Below, piece by piece: positions 9,256 to 18,435 of a stretch of DNA of 64,000 nucleotides. The first letter of the stretch is position 1, and the number at the start of each line of letters is the position of its first letter. The notes beneath the pieces are model-generated. The model was not told the DNA's origin. It saw nothing but the letters and a program-made list of their open reading frames with translations, and did no database searches. Source of the stretch: Halioglobus sp. (GTDB lineage Bacteria > Pseudomonadota > Gammaproteobacteria > Pseudomonadales > Halieaceae); contig JAGRIE010000002.1 in the NCBI GenBank assembly GCA_020443425.1, forward strand, positions 124,001 to 188,000, read 5' to 3'. The translations under genes were made by a program, and so were the position numbers.

Positions 9256-10293
9256 ATGACTACACGCACTATGAATGATGACCCCCGCATCGACCCGAGG
9301 ATCAAGGCGCTGATGGGCGGCTTGTCGATGCCTGCGGCTGCCGATGTCGCCAGCCGTGAGGAGATGCTGGAGAAAGCCAACTCGCCGAAGTCGCGAGAGA
9401 TGGCGGAGGCGCTGAAAGGGTTTATGGAACTGTGTGACACCGAGGAGATAGCGCCGTCAGCGGGCCTTGAAACCAGTACGCTGACGTTCGCTTCCGAGCC
9501 CGACGGCAACACCGTGCAGGTGCAGTTTATCCGCCCGCAGTCCGAGGGGCCGCTGCCCTGTGTGTACTATATCCATGGCGGCGGTATGCAGGCGATGTCC
9601 TGCTACGATGGTAATTACCGGGCCTGGGGCAAGATCATCGCTGCTTGCGGTGTCGCGGTGGCGATGGTGGATTTTCGCAACGCGTTGACACCCTCGTCCG
9701 CACCCGAGGTGGCCCCCTATCCGGCGGGACTCAACGACTGTGTCTCCGGTCTGAAATGGCTGGCGGGCCAGGCGCAGGCGCTGGGTATCGATGCCTCCCG
9801 TATCATTGTGGCCGGCGAGAGCGGCGGCGGCAACCTCACCCTGGCAACCGGCATGCGCCTGCAGCGCGAGGGTGCCCTGCACCTTATCCAGGGCCTGTAT
9901 GCGCTGTGCCCCTACATCGCCGGCAGCTGGCCACAGCCACAGTATCCGTCATCCACTGAGAACAACGGGCTGCTGCTGGACCTGCACAATAACAATGGTG
10001 CCATGGCCTACGGTATCGAGGAGTTTCAGCAGCGCAATCCATTGGCCTGGCCGGGTTTTGCCGGCGACGAGGATGTGGCGGGATTCCCGCCCACCATTAT
10101 CAGTGTCAACGAGTGCGACCCGCTGCGCGACGAGGGCATCGCCTTCTACCGACTGCTGTTGAAGAACGGTGTGGCGGCCCGCTGTCGGCAGGTGATGGGC
10201 ACCATTCACGGCACAGAGATTTTCCCGATGTGTTGCCCGGACATCAGCCGCGATACGGCGCGTGACCTGGCCGCGTTCTGCCGGGGCGATTAG
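9256..10293 (+). CDS. HSL-type (family IV) alpha/beta-hydrolase esterase
   Basis: This 345-residue hydrolase has the oxyanion-hole motif HGGGMQ, the nucleophile elbow GESGGGN with Ser189, an acid motif NECDPLRDEG and a C-terminal histidine in GTIHGTE, completing a Ser-Asp-His triad. Hormone-sensitive-lipase-like enzymes cleave short to medium acyl esters. No signal peptide is seen, so it acts in the cytoplasm. It lies 26 bp after the P450 gene and 51 bp before a lipoprotein gene, suggesting one transcription unit. An ester made or exposed by the P450 is a possible substrate (inference). A GC-rich hairpin spans its stop codon. Confidence 0.9.
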   Translation: MTTRTMNDDPRIDPRIKALMGGLSMPAAADVASREEMLEKANSPKSREMAEALKGFMELCDTEEIAPSAGLETSTLTFASEPDGNTVQVQFIRPQSEGPLPCVYYIHGGGMQAMSCYDGNYRAWGKIIAACGVAVAMVDFRNALTPSSAPEVAPYPAGLNDCVSGLKWLAGQAQALGIDASRIIVAGESGGGNLTLATGMRLQREGALHLIQGLYALCPYIAGSWPQPQYPSSTENNGLLLDLHNNNGAMAYGIEEFQQRNPLAWPGFAGDEDVAGFPPTIISVNECDPLRDEGIAFYRLLLKNGVAARCRQVMGTIHGTEIFPMCCPDISRDTARDLAAFCRGD

Positions 10294-10300
10294 CGCCCCG
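10282..10300 (+). terminator. GC hairpin across a stop codon
   Basis: The arms CGGGGCG (10282-10288) and CGCCCCG (10294-10300) form a perfect 7-bp stem with a 5-nt loop that contains most of the TAG stop of the esterase gene. No T-run follows, so it is not a standard intrinsic terminator; it may stabilise the upstream RNA or partly attenuate transcription into the lipoprotein gene. Confidence 0.35.
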
Positions 10301-10344
10301 CACTTCACGCCTACCAACAACCAATAAGGAAAAGGAGAAATCCC

Positions 10345-12303
10345 TTGAGCATTTTTCAACGATTGCAACTGCCCGCCGTGGCACTGCTGGCGGTGTGCCT
10401 GTTCGGCTGCAGCAACGGCAATGACAACAATAACAATAACAGTGACAGTGGTGGTGCTGTCGAGCCCACGCTGTACGCCGGTGCGGCGAGTCGCAGCCTG
10501 CTGCCGACGGTCAGCGGTGGACGCGAGTACCTGCAGGATGTGCCGGGCTGGCCTGTGGCATCGGCGCTGGACCCGAATGATCCCGGTGTGTTTATTCCGG
10601 TCTGGGACCAGGGCCGGGTCGATGTTGGTAACGGCAACAGCGACGGCTCCTGGGTCCACGACGATGTGCGCGTGACGGCCGTCGCGCTGGCGCGGGAGGA
10701 GCAGCGCGTTATCTTCCTGACCAGCAATACCTATATGCACCTGAAATCCGATGTCGATGAAATCGTCAGCCGCGTGCAGGCGGCCCTGACGGGCGATTGG
10801 GCCGGTGCCGATGTGCTGGTCTCCGCCTCGCACAATCACCATGGCCCGGAGACGGCGTTCGGCCCGAATGCCGAGTGGTACGAGATGGCGGCGCAACAGA
10901 TTGTCGCGGCTGCTGTTGCCGCAACTGAAGTGGTGGAGCCGGTATCGGCATCGGTGGCCTCTGGTACTCACAACTATGGCTCAGTCGACCAGCGCGATCC
11001 GCGCATCTATGACAGCCGACTGAACGTGATGGCCTTTGATTCCGTGGAGACAGGCGAGTCCGTCGCCATTGTCGTGCAGTGGAATTCTCACCCGGAGGTG
11101 ACACTGGGATGGGAGCCGCCGGCAGAGGCTGCTGGCCTCGACGAGGCCTGTGCGATCAAGGGATGGAAAGGCAGTCAGTGCACGGCGGAGGACAGGTACT
11201 TCTCCGGTGATTATGTGAGTGTGCTGGAAACCCGCTTGAAGGCCGCCCACGGCGGTGAAGTGGCCTTCTTCAACGGCGCATTGGGGGTGCTGACAGGCCC
11301 GCTGCACGCGTCGGCCTGGGTGGTAGATGAGGCGCATCCGGTAGGCGATGGCATGACAGTGCCGGAGGGTGCTCTGCCGTTGACCGAATGCGACCGCAGC
11401 AATCCCTACGAGTGCCAGGCGTTCGCAAAAACCGAATCCACGGGTACCGAGTTGGCGAACGCCGTCAACGCGCTGCTCGATGGCGCCGCGCCGATGCGCT
11501 TCGAGTCTATCGATATCCGCAGGCAGGAGTTCTACAGCCGCGTGACCAACCTCGGCTTTCGCGTGTTGGCGGGAGAGGGTGAACTCGGCTGGAAACCCAT
11601 GCAGGTATACACCTGCAGCGGCAAACCTTTCACCGATGAGACCTGTGAAAACGCGGGGCAGGAGACTGTCACCGACCCGGTGTTGACCCCGCTGCTGGGC
11701 TACGAGGTCGCCCGTGGTGACGTGCTCAAGACGCAGGTGATCCACGTGGACTTCGGCGATGTCGGGATGCTGTTCCTGCCGGGTGAAATATCCTCGGAAT
11801 TGGTGATCGGTTTGCCGGAGGATTTCACTACTGCGCCACCCGAGAAGTACAACGAGGACCCGGACGAACACGCGGTGGGAGCCGACTACACGATTCCCGG
11901 CCACTACCTTTCGCTGGTGGATGAATCCATCACCTTTGTAGTCGGCCTGGGCATGGATGAGGTGGGTTATTTTGTGCCGCCCTCGGACTACCGCCTGCAG
12001 TGCCACGCACTGTCCCTGAGTGCGCTGCCGGGCGCGAGCTGCAGCGATCTGGCGGCGCGCGGGCTCATTGAGTCGCCCACCTGGGTGGGTGGCATCACCT
12101 GCCAGAAAGCATTCGATGACCCGGCATTCCTGGCCTCACTGGGCGCTGACGGTCCGGCGGTGCAGGCTGTCTGTTACTACGGCCAAATGGTGGGGGCGGA
12201 GATAGAGAGGCCGTCCGGGCACTATGAAGAGACCAACTCGGCCGGCTGGGATCTGGTGGATGACCTGTGGGCCGCCACCGTCGCGCTGTTCGAACAGCCT
12301 TGA
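10345..12303 (+). CDS. Neutral-ceramidase-like lipoprotein
   Basis: This 652-residue protein carries a lipoprotein signal (AVCLFGC, Cys22) followed by an Asn/Asp/Ser-rich tether, so it should sit on the outer membrane or cell surface. The region YAGAASRSLLP through VLVSASHNHHGPE resembles the N-terminal domain of neutral/alkaline non-lysosomal ceramidases, where a His-x-His-x-Gly-Pro motif binds zinc. Further cysteines (CAIKGWKGSQC, CDRSNPYEC) suggest disulphides. The start is a TTG at 10345 with AAGGAGA 5-11 nt upstream. Ceramidases cut the amide of ceramide; whether this distant relative does so is unknown. It lies in the P450-esterase cluster. Confidence 0.65.
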   Translation: MSIFQRLQLPAVALLAVCLFGCSNGNDNNNNNSDSGGAVEPTLYAGAASRSLLPTVSGGREYLQDVPGWPVASALDPNDPGVFIPVWDQGRVDVGNGNSDGSWVHDDVRVTAVALAREEQRVIFLTSNTYMHLKSDVDEIVSRVQAALTGDWAGADVLVSASHNHHGPETAFGPNAEWYEMAAQQIVAAAVAATEVVEPVSASVASGTHNYGSVDQRDPRIYDSRLNVMAFDSVETGESVAIVVQWNSHPEVTLGWEPPAEAAGLDEACAIKGWKGSQCTAEDRYFSGDYVSVLETRLKAAHGGEVAFFNGALGVLTGPLHASAWVVDEAHPVGDGMTVPEGALPLTECDRSNPYECQAFAKTESTGTELANAVNALLDGAAPMRFESIDIRRQEFYSRVTNLGFRVLAGEGELGWKPMQVYTCSGKPFTDETCENAGQETVTDPVLTPLLGYEVARGDVLKTQVIHVDFGDVGMLFLPGEISSELVIGLPEDFTTAPPEKYNEDPDEHAVGADYTIPGHYLSLVDESITFVVGLGMDEVGYFVPPSDYRLQCHALSLSALPGASCSDLAARGLIESPTWVGGITCQKAFDDPAFLASLGADGPAVQAVCYYGQMVGAEIERPSGHYEETNSAGWDLVDDLWAATVALFEQP

Positions 12304-12312
12304 CCCGCTGAC

Positions 12313-12344
12313 GGGCGCGCCGCATTGACCGATTTGGCGCGCCC
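12313..12344 (+). terminator. Perfect 9-bp hairpin between lipoprotein genes
   Basis: GGGCGCGCC (12313-12321) pairs perfectly with GGCGCGCCC (12336-12344) across a 14-nt loop, 10 bp after the ceramidase-like stop codon. No T-tract follows. The loop also holds the -35 element proposed for the next gene, so the hairpin may link termination and re-initiation. Confidence 0.45.
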
Positions 12345-12353
12345 ATCTACTAT
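12325..12353 (+). promoter_or_regulatory. Possible sigma-70 promoter giving a near-leaderless mRNA
   Basis: TTGACC (12325-12330), a 17-bp spacer and TACTAT (12348-12353) form a plausible promoter. Transcription would start about at the ATG at 12360, and no Shine-Dalgarno precedes that ATG, which agrees with a leaderless message. This is inference from spacing. Confidence 0.4.
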
Positions 12354-12359
12354 TGGCCG

Positions 12360-14441
12360 ATGAATAAGAATATAAGCGCATTAGTGGTTACCTGCGCCCT
12401 GGCAGCCGCCACGGGCTGTTCCAACGGCAGCAATTCCAATCCGGCGCAGGCCGATGCGACTGTCGCGCCCCCGGTCAAGGAGGTCGTGCCTCCGAAAGAG
12501 GTGGTGCCGCCACCGCCGCTGGACTGCGACCCGCTGGCGCCGGACTACTGCGGTTTTCCCTATCCCAACAATTACTGGACCGAGGAAGACGCTGACACCG
12601 TCACCGGTCTGCGCCTCGCGCTGCCCCAGGTCATCATGCCCACCGCGCTGTCCGGCAAGCAGTCCAGCGTAGCGGCGTTCAATGAAATGGACGGCTTCTC
12701 GCCGGGCATTGCCGCCATGACGCATATGCCCGGTGCGACCGTCGCGGGGCTGGCGACGCCCGATTCGATTGCGGACTCCCTGTCGCCGCAATCCCCCACG
12801 GTGATTCTCCGCGCCGACAGCGGTGAGCGCCTGCCACACTGGGTCGATCTCGACGAATACGTGGTGCAGGCAAAGCGGCGTATTGATGAGTCCGAGCGCC
12901 GTCCCAGCTTCACCATTGAGCGCGATATCGATGAGTTGCGCCAGGAGCAGGCGCTGATGCTGCGCCCTGCGATCCGACCGGAGGATGCGACGCGTTACAT
13001 CGTCGCGATACGCAATGTGGTCGATGAAAACGGCGATGTGATCGAGCCCTCGCCCGGCTTTCTCGCACTGCGCGATGAGCTGCCCTCGGATGACCCGATT
13101 ATCGAGTCCCGCCGCGCCCACTTCGAGGAGATCTTCGCAATCCTGCAACAGCAGGGTATCGCGCGGGCCGATCTGCAGCTGGCCTGGGACTACACTACCA
13201 GCAGTCGTGAGAACAATACGCAGGCGATGCTGCACATCCGCGACGATGCCCTGGCGCGGTATCCCCAGGGTGTCTCCTATTCCATCGAAGTGAAGAACGA
13301 GGCGCTGATAGACACGATGGCCTGCCGGCTGGAGGTGACCTTCGATGTGCCGCTCTACATGACCAAGGGTGAGGCAGGAGGGCTGTTCAACCTCGGAGCG
13401 GACGGACTGCCGCAGCAGAATGGCACCTATCCGTATGCTGCCGCACTACTGATACCGATGGCTGCACAGACGGAGGCGGCACCGCTGGTCGCTTTCGGGC
13501 ATGGCCAGTTGGGCGCCAAGGAGCAGGTGCTGGGCTTGCAGGCGATTGCGTCGGAGCAGAACTTTGCGACATTCGGGCTGGATTTCAAGGGTTTTGCGCA
13601 CGACGATGTCGCCACGGTAGTAGGCGCGCTCAGTGGCGACCTGTCCACGTTCCGCGCGGTGCCGGAGCGCATGCACCAGGGTTTCCTGAATTTTCTGATC
13701 GCGATGAGAACCCTGTCAGTAGCTGCCGACGGCGGGCCGTCGACGCCGCTGAACCAGGCGCTGGATACGTACTGTGGCGGCGCCGCGATCGACGGTTCCA
13801 GGCGGTATTATTTCGGTGGCAGCCAGGGCGGAATACTGGGTGCAAGCCTGATGGCGATCGCAACGGATATACGGCGTGGGCTGTTGGCGGTGCCGGGGCA
13901 GTCCTACAACCTGTTGCTCAATCGCAGTGTCAATTTCGATCCCTTCGCGCAGCAGATATACTCGCTGTACAACTGGAATGCCCTCGACATGCAGTTGAAC
14001 CTGGCCCTGGTGCAGGGCTTGTGGGATCGCGCGGAACCGACCGGCTATTCCAAATACATCCGTAGCAATCTGCTGCCCGGCACCCCCTCGCATGAAGTGC
14101 TGATACAGGTCTCGAAAGCGGATCACCAGGTCACCAATCTCGGTGCCCATATTATGGCGCGCACGATTGGCGGCGTGGTGAACCTCGCGCCAGTGATTCG
14201 CGATGTGTGGGGTATCGAGGTGGTGAGTGGCGAGCACACCGGCTCGGCCATGCTGGAAGTGGATTTCGGCAACCCCGATCCCCCGATCACCAATATTCCG
14301 CACTGGGCCGATACGTCGCCGGATCCCCACGGTCGCGCCACAGAGCTGCGCAATATCGGCGACAGCCTGGCCCGGTTCTACGCCACCGGCGTTGCCGAAA
14401 ATGTCTGCAGCGGGCCCTGTGATGCGGATGATATCGAGTAG
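12360..14441 (+). CDS. Alpha/beta-hydrolase-type lipoprotein, possible lipase
   Basis: This 693-residue protein begins with a lipoprotein signal (LAAATGC, Cys20), an Asn/Ser tether and a Pro/Val/Glu-rich linker (PPKEVVPPPP). The segment CDPLAPDYCGFPYPNNYW resembles the N-terminal module of large secreted bacterial lipase-like proteins. In the second half FGHGQLG and the nucleophile elbow FGGSQGGILG suggest an alpha/beta-hydrolase fold with a serine nucleophile; VSKADHQVTN could supply the acid or histidine. It is probably an extracellular esterase or lipase, but the exact family was not identified. It belongs to the same-strand run with the P450 and the ceramidase-like gene. Confidence 0.65.
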   Translation: MNKNISALVVTCALAAATGCSNGSNSNPAQADATVAPPVKEVVPPKEVVPPPPLDCDPLAPDYCGFPYPNNYWTEEDADTVTGLRLALPQVIMPTALSGKQSSVAAFNEMDGFSPGIAAMTHMPGATVAGLATPDSIADSLSPQSPTVILRADSGERLPHWVDLDEYVVQAKRRIDESERRPSFTIERDIDELRQEQALMLRPAIRPEDATRYIVAIRNVVDENGDVIEPSPGFLALRDELPSDDPIIESRRAHFEEIFAILQQQGIARADLQLAWDYTTSSRENNTQAMLHIRDDALARYPQGVSYSIEVKNEALIDTMACRLEVTFDVPLYMTKGEAGGLFNLGADGLPQQNGTYPYAAALLIPMAAQTEAAPLVAFGHGQLGAKEQVLGLQAIASEQNFATFGLDFKGFAHDDVATVVGALSGDLSTFRAVPERMHQGFLNFLIAMRTLSVAADGGPSTPLNQALDTYCGGAAIDGSRRYYFGGSQGGILGASLMAIATDIRRGLLAVPGQSYNLLLNRSVNFDPFAQQIYSLYNWNALDMQLNLALVQGLWDRAEPTGYSKYIRSNLLPGTPSHEVLIQVSKADHQVTNLGAHIMARTIGGVVNLAPVIRDVWGIEVVSGEHTGSAMLEVDFGNPDPPITNIPHWADTSPDPHGRATELRNIGDSLARFYATGVAENVCSGPCDADDIE

Positions 14442-14474
14442 CGGGGTGTCAAGTGCAATAGTGCGACGGGCGTC

Positions 14475-14480
14475 TATAAT
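14475..14480 (+). promoter_or_regulatory. TATAAT -10 element upstream of secreted-protein gene
   Basis: A consensus -10 hexamer lies about 120 bp before the ATG at 14600. The matching -35 position (14452-14457, AGTGCA) is poor, so this may be an activator-dependent promoter or chance. Confidence 0.3.
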
Positions 14481-14599
14481 CCCGCTGATATTCTTTTGGC
14501 CATTGTCGCCATATTGATGTTTTATAGGACTGTTTTGGTCTTCTGATCTGTTTGTAATTGCAGTAAATGCGCTCCAACCCTGTAAGGGGGTGTACGACA

Positions 14600-15193
14600 A
14601 TGAAATTCCGCACACTACTGGGCAGTGTCCTCGGGCTGGAAATATCTCTTCTCGGGATGGCCGCGCAAGCCAGTTATGTGGTGGAGGCGGAGTCCATGGG
14701 TGCGGGGCGGAGTGCGATAGCGACCGGCGCGGCGTTCGATTTCGTCGCGCGCGATTTCGGCATGGAGCCGGGGGATGCCATGCGCATCACGCTGCGGAAC
14801 CTGGCGAGCGCGAGCAACCTGCGCGGCAATCTGCTGCTGTGGTCGTTAGCGCCGCCGCCCGACTCCACATCCCCCGACGCGCTCGCTGATGCCGGGTCCC
14901 CGGCCGCGGCGCTGGTGGCGGCCGGGCCGGTGACGCCGGGCAGCGGTGAAGATTTCTCCCACTACGATGATGGCGACGACAGCATCGAAACGGTTTCTGC
15001 AGCGACAGAGGCCGGTGCGGTGGGCGGCGCCCGATATCCCCTTGTTGCCGGCACGGGCGAGCTGTTGCCTGTGAGTGGACATGAAATCCCCCCGATCGAT
15101 GCCAAAGAGATTTTCTGGATTCTCAGGCCCACCGAGTTCACATCGTTCAGTCAGCTGACTGCCGCCCGTTTTGGTTTTGATCACAGCCAGTAA
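14600..15193 (+). CDS. Unknown secreted protein
   Basis: This 197-residue protein has a signal peptide ending near AAQAS. The mature part is acidic and Gly/Ala-rich, with a beta-rich N-terminal half (YVVEAESMGAGRSAIA) and an unstructured Pro/Asp-rich middle. No recognised domain, no PEP-CTERM or LPXTG sorting signal and no cysteines were seen. The ATG at 14600 has an AAGGGGG site about 9 nt upstream; an in-frame ATG 33 nt earlier adds no signal-like sequence. It is followed after about 50 bp by the large TPR gene, so the two may work together, but nothing in the sequence shows how. Confidence 0.65.
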   Translation: MKFRTLLGSVLGLEISLLGMAAQASYVVEAESMGAGRSAIATGAAFDFVARDFGMEPGDAMRITLRNLASASNLRGNLLLWSLAPPPDSTSPDALADAGSPAAALVAAGPVTPGSGEDFSHYDDGDDSIETVSAATEAGAVGGARYPLVAGTGELLPVSGHEIPPIDAKEIFWILRPTEFTSFSQLTAARFGFDHSQ

Positions 15194-15244
15194 CGCCCCG
15201 ATGTACCGCCTGACTGCAATGTATGAGATCGGTAGTGGTGCCAA

Positions 15245-18175
15245 ATGGTATATTCTTTCCGCAAATTTACTGAACGGGTGAATACGATAAAAACGTTAAT
15301 TGACACACGGTCCCGCTCCACGCGGTCCCGACGGGTAAGGCGCAGACGGCGGCAGAAAAAGTCATCGGCCGGACTGCGACGGGTATTGCTGGGAGTTGTG
15401 ATTGCGCTGGGTGTGTCAGTGTTGACCTTCGGCGTCTATCTGCTGGCGCCGGAGCCCAGCGCGACGGAGCACATCGACCAGGCCCTGGCGTTCAAGGAGC
15501 AGGGTGACCTGGAGTCGGCCGTTGTCGAATTGCAGGCGACACTGCTGCAGGATCCCAACAATATCGATGCGCGTTGGTTGCTGTCGGAACTGCATTTGCA
15601 GCAGCGCAACGGCGCCGACGCACTGGGCCAGTTGAAGCGTGTGCAGGAACTGGGTGTCAGCGGCCGCGAGTTCAATGATCGCTGGATCAGTGCGCTGCTG
15701 ATGGACCGCCAGTACGACAAGGCACTGGCCCGGCTCGCGTTCATGGCGCCCACCGCCAATGATTCTTCGGTGCTGATACTGCGCGGCCGCGCACGACTTG
15801 GCCTCGGCCGGTTCGACGAGGCGCGCGAGGCATTTGAAGAGGCGCTGCGCATCACCCCCGACAACCCCGATGCCCGCATCGGCCTGGCGATTACAGCCTT
15901 TGGCCTCGACAACGTGGAGGAGGCACAGCGGCTGGTAGAGGAGGGGCTGGAGCAGGATCCGCAGAACTACCTCGGCTGGATGCTGAAGGGTGAGATCGCC
16001 ATGTCACTGTACAATGCCACCGCCGCCCAGACGGCGTTCGAGCGGGCGCTGGAGACGGTCGGCAGCGATCTGCCGGCGCGGCTGGCGATAGTGCAGGCCC
16101 TGCTGGTGCAGGAGAAATTTGAGCAGGCCAGCGCCGACCTCGGTGTACTGCTTGAGGAGAACCCGCGAAACCCCGGGCTGTTGTTGTTGTCAGCGCAGAA
16201 TGAGTTGACCGGAAACAACAATATTGACGCCGCCGAGGAAGCGCTGGCCATCGCCCTGAACCGTTCACCCGAGGACACCTCCTGCCTGTTGCTGATGGGC
16301 TGGGTGATGCTGATGAAGGGCGATCTGGAGAGCGCACTGGAAAACCTCAACGCGCACCAGGTGCTGTTGCCGGCTGATCCGGCCGGTGCCAAGTTGCTGG
16401 CCTTTGTGCTGCAGCGCAGGGGTGAGTTGCTACGGGGTATCGAAGTGTTGCAGCGCGCGGTCGACAAGTCGCCCGGGGATATCGAGTTGGTCTCCATGCT
16501 GGGCAACGCCTACCTGCAGGCCGGTGAGCAGGAGAAGGCCAATCCCTATTTCAGCCAGGCCGTGGCGATGGCCCCGAATTCAGCGCTGATGCGAACCCGG
16601 TGGGCCACCAGTCTGCTGGCGACGGGTGATGCGCGCGGAGCACTGGAGCAGTTGGAGGCAGCGGTTGCCGCCGATCCCGATTACGCGCGGGCGGGCTTTC
16701 TTCTCGCCCGCCTTTACTATCAGTTGGCCGATTATGAAAAGATGCAGGCGCTGACCACTGTGCTGGCTGAAAGGTATCCGCAGGATCCACGGCCGTATGT
16801 GCTCATGGCCGCACTCAGCGAGGTCGCAGCAGACCGCGATGCCGCAGCGGCCTACTACCAGCGCAGTGTCGATGTCGACCCGGAGAATATCCTTGGCAGG
16901 TACAATCTCGCCCGTCTCGCACTGGAGCAGGGGGATGTTGAAATCGCTCGCGAACGCTTCCATTCCGTATTGCTGGTGGCGCCGGGACATCTGCCGTCGG
17001 TGGTGGCACTGGCGCAGATTCTACTCGATACCGGCCACCCGGCGGATGCACTGGCACTACTGGAACAGGCGCGCGCCGAGAACACCGGATCGTTCAGCCT
17101 GCAGCTGGAACTCGCGGACATGTACGGTCGCATGGGGCGTGACGAGGACGCGCTGCTCGCCGCCCAGGAGGCGGCGGAGCTGGCACCCTATCACCCGGAC
17201 GCAAGGCTGGTGCTGGGCCGGGCGCAACTGCGCGCGGACAAGGTGGATGCCGCGCGCGGCACACTGAGGAATCTTGTGCTGCAAGCCCCGGACTCCGCCG
17301 ACGCCCATTTCGAGATGGCCAAATTGCAGCTGCGCGAGCAGGAACCGCTGGGCGCCCGCAACTCGCTGGACAGGGCCCTGCAGCTGGCCCCGGGTCGAGT
17401 TGATATCAAGGTGGTGCAGGCGGAAATGCTGCTGGCGCAGGGCGATGCCGAGGCTGCGCTGGGCATTGCACGGGAGATCCAGCAGGCCCTGCCGGACAGC
17501 GAGCAGGGCTATCTGCTGGCCGGCGATGTACTGATGGCGCAGCAGCAGCCGCAGGCGGCCATTGCGGAGTATGAAGCCGCCGTGGCCCGCAGTGCCGCAC
17601 GCGGCCCGATGGTAAAACTGCAGGCGGCACATCGCTCCCAGGGTAACGCCCCCAAGGCCGATATCCTGCTGCGCAATTGGCTGAGCACACACACAGACGA
17701 TGTGCCGATCAGGATTATGCTGGCGACCTCCATGATGCAGGCCGGTGACCTGCAACTGGCGGAGCGAGAGTATATCCAGGCGCTGAAGTACCAGCCGGAC
17801 AACGCCATCCTGCACAATAACCTGGCCTGGCTGTACAGCCAGACTGCGGATTCCCGGGCGCAGGAGCACGCCAAGCGGGCGCTGGAATTGCTGCCCGACA
17901 ATCCCAATGTGCTGGATACCTACGGCTGGATACTGGCGCAGGGAGAGAGCCCGCACCAGGGCTTGTCGCTGTTGGAGAAAGCCATCGAACGCGCCCCCGG
18001 CGACCCGCTGATCCGCTATCACCTGGCGGGCACACTCGCCCTGATCGGCCAGCCCTACCAGGCCCGCCGCGAACTCGAATACATCCTGGAATCCAAGCAG
18101 ACAACAATGGACACCCAGGTGATAGAGCAGGCCATCAGGGATCTACAGGAAGCGACCCCCGCTTCAGAGGGCTAG
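15245..18175 (+). CDS. Giant membrane-anchored TPR protein, PrsT-like
   Basis: This 976-residue protein has a strongly basic N-terminus (an Arg-rich run near residues 20-40), one transmembrane helix at about 46-66, and then tetratricopeptide repeats to the end. Typical repeat cores are AREAFEEALRITPDNPDARI, AVDKSPGDIELVSMLGNAYL and YIQALKYQPDNAILHNNLAW. The size and the unbroken TPR array resemble PrsT, the TPR protein of exopolysaccharide/PEP-CTERM loci, but there is no lipobox and no exosortase or glycosyltransferase gene nearby. It is therefore probably a periplasmic scaffold of unknown partner, anchored in the inner membrane. It follows an unknown secreted protein on the same strand. Confidence 0.8.
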   Translation: MVYSFRKFTERVNTIKTLIDTRSRSTRSRRVRRRRRQKKSSAGLRRVLLGVVIALGVSVLTFGVYLLAPEPSATEHIDQALAFKEQGDLESAVVELQATLLQDPNNIDARWLLSELHLQQRNGADALGQLKRVQELGVSGREFNDRWISALLMDRQYDKALARLAFMAPTANDSSVLILRGRARLGLGRFDEAREAFEEALRITPDNPDARIGLAITAFGLDNVEEAQRLVEEGLEQDPQNYLGWMLKGEIAMSLYNATAAQTAFERALETVGSDLPARLAIVQALLVQEKFEQASADLGVLLEENPRNPGLLLLSAQNELTGNNNIDAAEEALAIALNRSPEDTSCLLLMGWVMLMKGDLESALENLNAHQVLLPADPAGAKLLAFVLQRRGELLRGIEVLQRAVDKSPGDIELVSMLGNAYLQAGEQEKANPYFSQAVAMAPNSALMRTRWATSLLATGDARGALEQLEAAVAADPDYARAGFLLARLYYQLADYEKMQALTTVLAERYPQDPRPYVLMAALSEVAADRDAAAAYYQRSVDVDPENILGRYNLARLALEQGDVEIARERFHSVLLVAPGHLPSVVALAQILLDTGHPADALALLEQARAENTGSFSLQLELADMYGRMGRDEDALLAAQEAAELAPYHPDARLVLGRAQLRADKVDAARGTLRNLVLQAPDSADAHFEMAKLQLREQEPLGARNSLDRALQLAPGRVDIKVVQAEMLLAQGDAEAALGIAREIQQALPDSEQGYLLAGDVLMAQQQPQAAIAEYEAAVARSAARGPMVKLQAAHRSQGNAPKADILLRNWLSTHTDDVPIRIMLATSMMQAGDLQLAEREYIQALKYQPDNAILHNNLAWLYSQTADSRAQEHAKRALELLPDNPNVLDTYGWILAQGESPHQGLSLLEKAIERAPGDPLIRYHLAGTLALIGQPYQARRELEYILESKQTTMDTQVIEQAIRDLQEATPASEG

Positions 18176-18435
18176 TCTCACAGCCCGCGCTGACCCTGCC
18201 CGGTCACACCCGCTTCATCGTATAGCGGCCCATCACACCCGATATCCTTCGCAACATTCTCGACACTGAGGGCATTCAGGGTAACAGCATGCCGTGTCGT
18301 CACTCAGTGCAGTGCGCGTGAGAGTAATGGACAGGAAAAAAGCGGCTTCATTTGCGCGCGTTTGGACGTATGATGCTGGCTGTGGTGAATGTCGGGCAGG
18401 CGACCGGCAGAAAAAAAGAATAAGGAGGCAAGACC

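Noticed and set aside
10423..10461. AAC/AAT-rich stretch as a tandem DNA repeat
   Set aside because: It encodes the Asn-rich tether after a lipobox; similar tethers occur in other lipoproteins here.
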